Shown here: positions 6,408-14,300 of the stretch, piece by piece
Position numbering within the stretch: position 1 is the first letter of the stretch
Layout of the letters: the number at the start of each line of letters is the position of its first letter
Assembly (NCBI GenBank): GCA_028276145.1
Contig: JAPYWX010000007.1
Coordinates: 1 to 21,535, forward strand
DNA from: Spirochaetota bacterium
Lineage (GTDB): Bacteria > Spirochaetota > Brevinematia > DTOW01
DNA: 21,535 nt
Direction: 5' to 3'
Notes under the pieces: model-generated
Told to the model about the DNA's origin: nothing
Databases searched by the model: none
Seen by the model: only the letters and a program-made list of their open reading frames with translations
Made by a program: the position numbers and the translations under genes

Positions 6408-7331
6408 ATGAAATTGTTTGATGTTAGTAGTCCGATTTTTGATGGTAATGTAGTTTATATTTCTAAGGATGGTTTTGTTTTTTCTAGACCCAGTAAATTT
6501 TATGATACTTATGTTTCAAAAAATGGAGAAACCTTGCTTGAAGTCAAAAACTTTTTTTTCAAGCATGTACATGAGATGGATGATATTCTAATCTTATTTG
6601 GATTTTTATTTTATGAAGAATCATTTATTAGGAAAGGAGCCATAATTAAGGTAAGTAAGGATTTTGAAATAATTTCGAAACTAAGTTATGATAAATCAAT
6701 ATTTTCAGAATTTGTCTGGGGAGATGATAGAGTTGTTTGTTCTAATCGTTATAATGATTCTCAAGAGGTATTCAATGGTTGTTTATTTAGTTATAATGAA
6801 AATGGGTTTAAGAGCATAAAAATTGACCCGATGTTGTATGGGGAATACGAATTTAGAGGAGGAATAAAGACTTCAGAAATGAACTATTTGTTCTTTGGGG
6901 TTGATAAAGATAATTTCAGAGGCTTTATTCTAGAGAGTTCGCAAGAAGAGGCATATTTGTACGATGTTGTTATTAACTCTGATCTTTGGGAAATAGTTGG
7001 CGTTAGTAAATTTGAGGAAAATTCTTTCATATTTGTTGGCAACGAATGGGTAAACTACTCAAAAGGATTTGCTTTGATTTTTGAAAATGGAACATATAGT
7101 TATCTACCTATAAATTATAGTTCGTCTTGGTTTGAAGCTTTGTGGGTTGCTAATATAGAGAATGAAATTTTTGTTTCAATTTTTGATTTTGATTCTAATC
7201 AAAATTGTCTTCTTATGTTTGAAGGAGATAGATTTGAAATAATAGAAAAAAGTGAGCATAGTAAGTTTGTTTACTCTGGTGATAGAATATTTCGTATTTC
7301 TAAGCCAACATTAGATTTAAAGAGGATTTAG
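6408..7331 (+). CDS. Hypothetical protein, propeller-like beta repeats
   Basis: I do not recognise this 307-aa protein. It has no signal peptide, membrane segment or catalytic motif and is rich in Phe, Tyr, Ser, Asn and acidic residues. It appears built from about six or seven divergent units of 40-50 residues with strand-turn-strand patterns: hydrophobic strands such as DDILILFGFLF, NYLFFGV and NSFIFVG are each followed by a KGF/RGF/KGA turn and a second strand. That is what a cytoplasmic beta-propeller would look like; the fold is an inference. It stands alone between divergent rpmF and the fabH operon. The promoter -10 box abuts the ATG, so it is probably translated from a leaderless mRNA. 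The AT-rich composition suggests a fast-evolving lineage-specific gene. Confidence 0.75.
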   Translation: MKLFDVSSPIFDGNVVYISKDGFVFSRPSKFYDTYVSKNGETLLEVKNFFFKHVHEMDDILILFGFLFYEESFIRKGAIIKVSKDFEIISKLSYDKSIFSEFVWGDDRVVCSNRYNDSQEVFNGCLFSYNENGFKSIKIDPMLYGEYEFRGGIKTSEMNYLFFGVDKDNFRGFILESSQEEAYLYDVVINSDLWEIVGVSKFEENSFIFVGNEWVNYSKGFALIFENGTYSYLPINYSSSWFEALWVANIENEIFVSIFDFDSNQNCLLMFEGDRFEIIEKSEHSKFVYSGDRIFRISKPTLDLKRI

Positions 7332-7355
7332 AGTTCTGGATACAACCCCTGTAAA

Positions 7356-7385
7356 TTGAAAGGATAAATCAAGCTAGAGTAAAAT
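7356..7385 (+). promoter_or_regulatory. Promoter of the fabH-queF-oxidoreductase-tsaE operon
   Basis: TTGAAA (7356-7361), an 18-base spacer and TAAAAT (7380-7385). The predicted start near 7392 gives a leader of about 35 bases containing the SD GGAGG (7418-7422). Confidence 0.55.
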
Positions 7386-7426
7386 ATAAGTTCGATAGTA
7401 TAAAGGAATTTTTTTCTGGAGGAACT

Positions 7427-8404
7427 ATGGGGATAAAGATAGCAGGCGTAGGGATGTATGTTCCACCGAGAGTATTGACAAATCACGATTTGGAGAAGAT
7501 AGTAGAAACCAATGATGAATGGATAAGAACAAGGACAGGTATAGTGGAGAGGAGGATTGCTGACCCGGAGGTGGCGACCTCGGATTTAGCTTATGAGGCT
7601 GCGAAGATAGCTATAGAAAGAGCAAATCTTAAACCAGAAGACATAGATGCTATAATATGTGCTACTATAACACCTGATATGGTTTTCCCGGCTACTGCTT
7701 ATCTAGTAGCTGAGAAGTTGGGGATAAAGAGACCTGGTTTTGATTTAGAAGCTGCGTGTTCTGGATTTTTGTACTCTTCAACAGTTGCAACAGCATATCT
7801 CAGGTCTGGAATATTCAAGAACATATTGGTTATAGGAGCTGAAACTTTATCTAGGATAACTGATTGGCAGGATAGGTCTACTTGTGTATTGTTTGGAGAT
7901 GGTGCTGGGGCAGTTGTGTATACAATTGATGATAGCCCTTCGGATATATTGGCTATGGAATTAGGTGGCGATGGTGGTTGTGGAGATTTGCTTTATATGC
8001 CTGCAGGTGGCTCAAAAATGCCGGCTAGCGAGGAAACAGTAAAGAATAGATTACATTTTATAAAAATGAATGGAAGAGAGACATTTAAGATGGCTGTGAG
8101 AATGATGACAGAATCTGTTGAAAAGGTGATGAAGAAAGCTAATTTAACCAAGGATGACATAAAACTTGTCATACCTCACCAAGCAAACATTAGGATAATA
8201 GATGCTATAGCTGAGTATTTGGGAGTGTCTAGAGAAGAGAAGTTTTTCGTCAACTTAGATAAATACGGGAATACTTCAGCAGCATCAATACCAATAGCAC
8301 TTGCTGAAGCTGTTGAAAGCGGAAGAATAAGTAGAGGAGATATAATAATATTGGTGGCTTTCGGTGGCGGGTTCTCTTGGGGAGCAATAGCATTAAGATA
8401 CTAG
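7427..8404 (+). CDS. fabH: Beta-ketoacyl-ACP synthase III
   Basis: Starts type II fatty-acid synthesis by condensing acetyl-CoA (or another acyl-CoA) with malonyl-ACP. The 325 aa length is typical. The Cys-His-Asn triad of the KAS III family is visible: Cys111 in AACSGFLY, His251 in PHQANIRI and Asn282 in YGNTSAASI. The C-terminal VAFGGGFSWGAIALRY motif is characteristic, as is the N-terminal NDEWIRTRTGI segment. The SD GGAGG lies 4 bases before the ATG. It heads a four-gene operon; queF begins 15 bases after its stop. The usual fabD, fabG and acpP neighbours are absent here. Confidence 0.97.
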   Translation: MGIKIAGVGMYVPPRVLTNHDLEKIVETNDEWIRTRTGIVERRIADPEVATSDLAYEAAKIAIERANLKPEDIDAIICATITPDMVFPATAYLVAEKLGIKRPGFDLEAACSGFLYSSTVATAYLRSGIFKNILVIGAETLSRITDWQDRSTCVLFGDGAGAVVYTIDDSPSDILAMELGGDGGCGDLLYMPAGGSKMPASEETVKNRLHFIKMNGRETFKMAVRMMTESVEKVMKKANLTKDDIKLVIPHQANIRIIDAIAEYLGVSREEKFFVNLDKYGNTSAASIPIALAEAVESGRISRGDIIILVAFGGGFSWGAIALRY

Positions 8405-8418
8405 TTCTGGGGGCAGGT

Positions 8419-8823
8419 ATGGGAGAGGATAAGTACAAAAGCAGAAGGTTCGATATATATGGTCCCGAGAAGGTTGATAAGGATGTTTTAGAAGTTTTTG
8501 ACTACGAGTATGTAGGTAAACCTATAGAGATTGTGATAACAACGAACGAATTCACTTCTGTGTGTCCATGGAGTGGCTTACCTGACTTTGCAAATCTTAC
8601 TATAAAGTATATACCTGATAAGAAATGTATAGAGCTAAAATCTTTAAAATATTATCTCCATTCCTACAGGAATGTGGGGATATTTTACGAGCATGTTGTT
8701 AATAAAATACTTGAAGATTTGGTTTCGGTTTGTGACCCTATAAGTATGACTATAGAAGCTGAGTTCAGTATAAGAGGCGGCTTAAAAACAACAGTGAAAG
8801 CAGAATATAAAAAAGGGAAATAA
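8419..8823 (+). CDS. queF: NADPH-dependent 7-cyano-7-deazaguanine (preQ0) reductase
   Basis: Reduces the nitrile of preQ0 to the amine of preQ1 in queuosine synthesis for tRNA. This is the short, single-domain (Bacillus-type) QueF of 134 aa. Catalytic Cys49 and Asp56, 7 residues apart as in the family, sit in VCPWSGLPDF, followed by the NADPH-binding segment ELKSLKYYLHSYRN. The Trp-Ser after CP is unusual; most QueF proteins I recall have VTGQ or RTGQ there. I start at ATG 8419 rather than an in-frame TTG at 8377, because the TTG would overlap the end of fabH and the extra residues do not resemble QueF. No other queuosine gene is in the window. Confidence 0.92.
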   Translation: MGEDKYKSRRFDIYGPEKVDKDVLEVFDYEYVGKPIEIVITTNEFTSVCPWSGLPDFANLTIKYIPDKKCIELKSLKYYLHSYRNVGIFYEHVVNKILEDLVSVCDPISMTIEAEFSIRGGLKTTVKAEYKKGK

Positions 8824-8824
8824 T

Positions 8825-9841
8825 ATGGTTAGCAAGCTCAACATGGCAGTCATTGGTACTGGACATATGGGTAGATACCATGTTAATGCTTTAGCATCAA
8901 TGGAAGATGTAAACCTAGTTGGTGTGTGCGATGTAAATGAAAAAGTTGGAATGGAGGTTGCAGAAAAATACAAAACAAAGTATTTTAAAGATATAAGAGA
9001 TTTATTCGGTAGGATAGATGCTGCAGTAGTAGCTGTACCTACTTTTTTACACTACTATGTTTCTTCTGAGCTTATAAAGAGAAACATTCATGTACTCGTT
9101 GAGAAGCCAATAACGAGAAGTGTAAGATATGCTCAGAAGCTTATAGATTTAGCAGACAAGAAAGGTGTAATTTTACAGGTTGGGCACATTGAAAGATTTA
9201 ACGGAGCAGTGCAGGAGCTAAAGAACATTATAAAAAAACCATACCTCATGGAAGCTAAAAGAATGGGACCAGTCAATAAGAGAATAAGAGATGTTGGTGT
9301 TGTGCTTGACTTGATGATACACGACTTGGATGTGATATTGAACCTTTTAGACAAGCAAAAAGAAGAAATCGTATACATAGGAGCTGCAGGGGTAAAGATA
9401 TACAGTGATTATGAGGATATAGCGACTGCAACATTAGTTTTTAGTGATTCAAGTGTAGCTAATCTAACAGCTAGTAGAGCTACGGAGAGTAAAAAGAGAA
9501 TACTTCAAATATCTCAAGAGGGGTCTTTCATAGAGCTTGATTATTCAACACAGGATATAACTATATCTAGACAAGCGTCATCTGGTTATTTTATAAGCAA
9601 GGATGAAATCAAGTATGTACAAGAGGCACTAATAGAAAAGGTATTTGTAAAAAAAGGAGATGCTTTGAGAAGCGAGCTGAGGCATTTTATAAATTGCGTA
9701 CTAGGTATTGAGAAACCTATGTTTAGTAATGAGCTTGATTTGAAAACTCATACAGTGGCTAAGAAAATAATGAATATAATATATTCTCAGTGGAAAACTT
9801 CTTTTGGAACAGTACCTCACTTTTTGCTGCAAACATCATGA
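8825..9841 (+). CDS. Gfo/Idh/MocA-family oxidoreductase, likely UDP-sugar 3-dehydrogenase (GnnA-like)
   Basis: NAD(P)-dependent oxidoreductase of 338 aa: Rossmann motif GTGHMG (residues 11-16), the family EKP motif (93-95, with Lys94 in the active site) and a second conserved cluster LDLMIHDLD around His166. The segments VGHIERFNGAV and RMGPVNKRIRDVGVVLDLMIHDLD resemble the subgroup found beside lipid A genes, in which GnnA oxidises UDP-GlcNAc at C3 for 2,3-diamino lipid A. No gnnB or lpx gene is in view, so the substrate is inferred. The start is 1 base after the queF stop with SD AAGGGA inside queF; the stop overlaps the tsaE start as ATGA (9838-9841), so the operon is translationally coupled. 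Confidence 0.85.
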   Translation: MVSKLNMAVIGTGHMGRYHVNALASMEDVNLVGVCDVNEKVGMEVAEKYKTKYFKDIRDLFGRIDAAVVAVPTFLHYYVSSELIKRNIHVLVEKPITRSVRYAQKLIDLADKKGVILQVGHIERFNGAVQELKNIIKKPYLMEAKRMGPVNKRIRDVGVVLDLMIHDLDVILNLLDKQKEEIVYIGAAGVKIYSDYEDIATATLVFSDSSVANLTASRATESKKRILQISQEGSFIELDYSTQDITISRQASSGYFISKDEIKYVQEALIEKVFVKKGDALRSELRHFINCVLGIEKPMFSNELDLKTHTVAKKIMNIIYSQWKTSFGTVPHFLLQTS

Positions 9842-10260
9842 AATTCATAAGTAATTCAGAGGAAGAGACAAAAAATATAGCTAAGGAATTAGCAAAGAGC
9901 CTTTTACCAGGTGATGTAGTAGTATTGGTTGGTGAGCTAGGTAGTGGTAAAACAACTTTTACAAAGGGTATCTGTGAATTTTTTGGAATTGACGGAAACG
10001 AGGTATCAAGCCCTTCGTTTTCCCTACTGAACATCTACAAATCAGAAAAGGCTAAGATATATCACTTTGACTTTTATAGGCTAGATAAGCTTGATTATGT
10101 TGATACTGAGAGTTTCTCAGAGTTCGTTTACGATAAGAAGGCTATAAAAGTAATTGAGTGGAACAAGTTGGATTTAGATCCAACCTTAAGGACAATATTT
10201 GTCAAAATAAAACATTTGTCTGAAAATACAAGGGAAATAGAGATAGATAGAGATACTTAA
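9838..10260 (+). CDS. tsaE: tRNA t6A37 synthesis ATPase
   Basis: Small P-loop ATPase that works with TsaB and TsaD in forming N6-threonylcarbamoyladenosine at position 37 of ANN-decoding tRNAs. It is 140 aa from ATG 9838, which overlaps the preceding stop as ATGA; an in-frame start at 9790 would lie well inside the upstream gene. Walker A GELGSGKT spans residues 32-39. SSPSFSLLNIY, YHFDFYRLDKLDY and VIEWNKL are family hallmarks. tsaB and tsaD are not adjacent. A hairpin with a T-run follows the stop, closing the operon. Confidence 0.94.
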   Translation: MKFISNSEEETKNIAKELAKSLLPGDVVVLVGELGSGKTTFTKGICEFFGIDGNEVSSPSFSLLNIYKSEKAKIYHFDFYRLDKLDYVDTESFSEFVYDKKAIKVIEWNKLDLDPTLRTIFVKIKHLSENTREIEIDRDT

Positions 10261-10267
10261 AACAAAA

Positions 10268-10298
10268 ATTGTTGCTTTTTTACAACAATACCTTTTTT
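10268..10298 (+). terminator. Probable terminator after tsaE
   Basis: ATTGTTG (10268-10274), an 8-base loop and CAACAAT (10283-10289) are followed by ACC and six T (10293-10298). The stem is AT-rich, so its strength is uncertain. Confidence 0.5.
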
Positions 10299-10342
10299 AG
10301 CCTCCCCTCGGGAGACTAGGAAAATAGAGGCTTTAAGATTGG

Positions 10343-10359
10343 TGTGCAAATTTTGCACA
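10343..10359. repeat. Perfect 8-bp palindrome, operator candidate
   Basis: TGTGCAAA and TTTGCACA flank a single T, about 250 bases before the surface cassette. The symmetry without a T-run is more like a dimeric-regulator site than a terminator. The regulator is unknown. Confidence 0.35.
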
Positions 10360-10608
10360 AGGGATGTAAAAATTTTTCACGCTTTTTAGCTGTTTCAGCT
10401 AATTCAAGAATTTTTGTGATTATTCATCTTGTTTGGATTTTCCATATCTTTAAGCCAATTAAGTTATTCTTTATCTTGAATTGGCATGAAATTTGTATTA
10501 TGATAATTATGGATTTAAGAATTAGAAATTGAAACTACAAAATTACTGTTCAAATTTTGGAGTTAGAAACGGAACTTGACGAATTTTTATATATTTAAGG
10601 AGGTAAAC

Positions 10609-10977
10609 ATGTGTAAGGTTAACTTTATTTTCTTGACTCTAGTGTCTATGGTACTCGCGATTTTAATATTACCTACCTTGTCTTTTGGACAAGCTACAAA
10701 AACCAAACCATCTAAATCTCCTATTGTTAGCACAAACACAAACCAAGTAACTGAGGTAGTGAATGAGCAAGTTATTCAAACTAGTCAAACAACTTCTACA
10801 ACTACTGTAAGCACTCAGCTAAACATAATCCAAGAGCTAAAGCAAGAGGGATTATTAAAGCCAACGAACGAGGTAGAAACATCTCAACCTAAACCTCAGG
10901 AAGGTATAGAGTATATCTCTGTATACTCAAAAGAAAAGGGACTAAAAATATACCTCGAAGCAGGTGGGGACCTCTAG
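10609..10977 (+). CDS. Secreted N-terminal part of a frameshifted outer-membrane barrel protein
   Basis: 122 aa from ATG 10609, preceded by the strong SD AAGGAGGT (10597-10604), which decides the start over an in-frame codon at 10576. A signal peptide (hydrophobic residues about 5-25, cleavage likely after Gln-Ala 28-29) leads into a low-complexity stretch rich in Thr, Ser, Lys, Gln and Asn (30-100). Near its end the sequence becomes strand-like (EYISVYSKEKGLKIYLEAGG) and then stops at TAG 10975-10977. The strand pattern continues without interruption in the -1 frame downstream, so this is most likely the front half of one gene broken at or near the GGGG run at 10966-10969. As it stands, the product would be a short periplasmic or secreted protein with no barrel. 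Confidence 0.75.
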   Translation: MCKVNFIFLTLVSMVLAILILPTLSFGQATKTKPSKSPIVSTNTNQVTEVVNEQVIQTSQTTSTTTVSTQLNIIQELKQEGLLKPTNEVETSQPKPQEGIEYISVYSKEKGLKIYLEAGGDL

Positions 10978-11324
10978 TTTCAGGTGGTATTATCTGGAGG
11001 TTTAATCCGATATTTGGGGTAGGGATAGGTGGAGGTTATACTCCTTTACCTTATAGAAATTTTGGGCCACTTCTTGACCTGAAGGCTGAGGTTGTGCCGC
11101 TTTACTTTTTCATAGCCGGGGATGAGCTGAAGATGAACATACTAGCAGGGATAAGAGGTATTATCTTCTTCGGCTCTATGACATACTACACAGGTGTGGA
11201 TGTAGGTACTGAATTTTTGATAAAGAGATTCCAATACATCATTCCGGGATTACATGCCTATCTTTACCTAGCAGGAAACAAAATAATACCGCAATTTTCT
11301 TTTCAGCTAAGATTTACTTTCTAA
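10609..11324 (+). pseudogene. Outer-membrane beta-barrel protein interrupted by a one-base frameshift
   Basis: Reading from 10965 in the -1 frame gives 119 residues of alternating aromatic/glycine strands: WGPLVSGGIIWRFNP, FGVGIGGGYTPLPY, MNILAGIRGIIFFG, TYYTGVDVGTEF, LHAYLYLAGN, and a C-terminal strand ending FSFQLRFTF. Ending in Phe is the classic outer-membrane barrel signal. Adding one base around 10966-10969 joins this to the signal peptide and linker upstream, giving about 238 aa: an extended N-terminus plus a barrel of perhaps eight strands. The only start-like codon inside the second half (GTG 11094) lacks a good SD. The cause could be a real mutation, phase variation, recoding or a sequencing error in the G run. 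The lipoprotein gene follows 11 bases later with its SD over this stop, so they form one cassette. Confidence 0.72.
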
Positions 11325-11335
11325 GGAGGTGATTT

Positions 11336-14300
11336 ATGAGGAAAATTGTTTTTATTACTTTCGTTTCTTTTTTAACTTTTCTAGTGCTTAATTCTTGTAA
11401 TTTGTTTGTTGGTATAGGAGATGTTGATAAGCAGCCGCCTACAATTGAGATAACATCACCAAAGAATGGTGATGTGTTTGGTGCTGAAACTATAAATATA
11501 AAAGGTATAGCAGGAGATGATGAGAAACTATCAAAAGTGTACCTAAAGACAACTGGTGATTGGATTGACCTAGGAAATGAGGAGAACTGGAGTTATAAGT
11601 GGGATACTTCACAGGTTGGCAGTGGTAAATACAAGATACAGGCGAGGGCAGTTGACTTGGTGGGAAATGAAGCTACTAACGAAGTTGAGATATACATTGA
11701 CAAAAGTTTACCAACGCTTTCTATATCTTCACCGACAAATAATCAGTATGTGAAGGGTGTTATTCAAATTTCGTTGACGGCGAGTGATGATGAAAGTGTT
11801 TCTAATATACTCCTGAGCACAAATGCAGGTACAACTTTTGATATAGTGTTGTTCAGTGGTGGAGGAAAGAATGTAACAATCAGCACTAACTTTGATACAA
11901 CCCAACTACCGGATGGTGATAACATTCTTTATTTCAAAGTCGTTGACTCAACGAGTAAAGAAAAGAATTATCAGCTTACATTGAAGGTTGATAATCAAAC
12001 TCCAAGTGTAACAATATTATCACACACGCCAAACGATGGGTATATAATTTTATCAGAAGATACAATTATAAGTGGAGTAGTTAATGATGTATATCCTCCA
12101 AAGTCTTTTACATTGGTGGTGGGGACTAACACTAATGCAGTTGAAGTTTCTGGCTTTTCATGGAAGAGCCCTCTTTCATTTACATTAGCTGATCCAACGA
12201 CGAACACGATAGCGATAACTGTTGTAGATCAGGTTGATGTGACAAATTCAACTAACATCAATATAATAGTTGACAAAGCAGCCCCTCAAAGTTACATTAC
12301 TTTTCCCACAGCGGGATATATAACAAACGGTACGATTATAACCGTATCGGGCTATGCGGTTGATGATATTGGTGTTAGCAAAATACAGATATCTTTTGAC
12401 GGAGGAACAAACTATAGATTAGTTTCATTTTCAAACGCTAATGGGACTAATTACTTTTCAACAAATGTTAACTTGAATTCATTCCCGGAAGGGAATGCTA
12501 CATTCATAGCTAGAGCATACGACTTTGCTGGTAAGTCCCTTAACTCTCAAGGAATACTTTTTACAATAGATAAAACACCTCCAACCATAACTGTGTCATC
12601 ACCAACTAATGATACTACTGTGAACACTCAATTCAACATTATAGCATCGGCAATTGATAACTATGACCCTATAAAAATGATGATAATAAAGATAGACAAT
12701 GTTCCTGTGAAGACAAATTTGGGCAACAACATAGCGTATACATACACAACAAACACATCAGGAGAGGGTAAAAGAAATATAGAAGTGATAGCAATTGACC
12801 GTGCAGGTAACCCTAGTAGTGCACCGATTAGTGTCATAGTTAATACTGACCCAGCTAAAGTATCCAACATAGCAATATCAAGTGGTGGAAGTGGTATCTA
12901 TACAAGAGGTGTAGTTACCATAACTGGGACAGCATACGACTCAACTCAAATTTCAAATGTAGGTTATGCTATTGATAACATAACGAATTTGACATGGTTC
13001 ATATCTAATGCAGGTGTTTCAAGCACAAACTTCTCATTCTCATTTAATAGCACTTCTTACCCCGATGGGTTACATACTCTTTACATAAGACCTGTTGATA
13101 ACCTTGGTGGATTTGTTGATTTCTCAACAAACATTTACATAGACAACACAAAGCCAACTATAACATTCATAAACCCAAGTGGGGACTACCAGAACTATGG
13201 TGGAATTCTTAACATTACTATACAAGTCAACGATAATATTTCACTCTCCTCTTTTGCAGTATGGACTAACGGAGGGCTACTGACGAATGATATAACATCA
13301 ATACTTGGACAAACATCAAAAATTCTAACCTTCTCGTGGGATCTTACACCATTATCAAATGGTCAAACAAACTTCATAGCTACAATGCTTGTTGATAGGG
13401 CGAGAAATACAAACTACGCAACAAACTACTTCATAGTGTTTAACGATTTGCCTGAGTTAACAGTGTATACCCCAAACATCGGTGATTTCGTATCAAGTAA
13501 ATTAACGATAACGGGTATAGCTATATACTCTAATGGAATAAAGAATGTACAATACAAAGTAGGTTCTGGTACTTTACAAGATGTACAAGTGAATGTCTTC
13601 AGTCCTGATGGAACGACAAACAACTTCACAAATATTTCAACAACAACATCGTATGTAGAAGGTTTCACTTATGTTACAGTGAGAGCAATTGCTAGTAATG
13701 GTAGTTATGTTGACAAGAGTATTCCAATCTACATAGACTATACCTCCCCGAGAGGTATAATATCATTCCCAACAAATGGTGATTACTATGGAACGATAAC
13801 CATATCAGGTGTGGCAAGTGATACTAATTCATCAGCTTACAACTCAGGTGTAAAAACCGTAAAACTCTACATAAAGACAAACAATGTGAGCTTAACAGGG
13901 TGGGATGGTGTAGTACTTCTAGATAACATAAGTGCATCAGTCACGAACTGGAGTACGAATTGGGATACAACGACATTACCAGTAGCAACAAACATAAACA
14001 TAATACTTGAGGTTATTGATAATGCTGGTAATGAGTATTACACGACAAACACCATAAATGTGAGACCGTACATAACATCATTTGATAAGTACGATACATG
14101 GATAGGAAACACACTGACAATAAATGGCTATAACTTCGGTACGGGTAGTGTTGAGATAGTATTCAAAGGAAATAGTGCAATTTCCGCAAGCGGTTCGGGT
14201 ACAAATAGAGCAATAACTATACCAACGGCAAAGTCTGGATATGTAAAACTCATAGTAAATGGAATAGAAAGTATAAACTCTAACTGGATTGATTTGTGGG

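Larger units (their letters stand above)
10261..10608 (+). other. Gene-free region with a series of inverted repeats
   Basis: This 348-base stretch holds no convincing gene. From left to right it has the tsaE terminator hairpin (10268-10298), AGCCTC (10299-10304) with GAGGCT (10327-10332) enclosing CTCCC-(3)-GGGAG, TGTGCAAA-T-TTTGCACA (10343-10359), TTAGCTG-TTT-CAGCTAA (10386-10402), and GCCAATT (10454-10460) with AATTGGC (10479-10485). A possible promoter is TTGGCA (10481-10486) with GATAAT (10502-10507), though the 15-base spacer is short. A strong SD (10597-10604) ends it. It is probably the control region of the surface-protein cassette. Confidence 0.5.

Noticed and set aside
8377..8418. 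TTG start extending queF by 14 residues into fabH
   Set aside because: The extension overlaps the end of fabH in another frame and has no QueF-like residues; ATG 8419 fits the family length.
10344..10532. 62-codon frame starting with GTG in the structured gap
   Set aside because: No SD, composition like non-coding AT-rich DNA, and it runs across several inverted repeats; it looks accidental.
11450..14060. Possible DNA-level tandem repeats in the lipoprotein gene
   Set aside because: The Ig-like modules repeat at the protein-fold level only; the DNA of the units has diverged and I see no long direct repeats.
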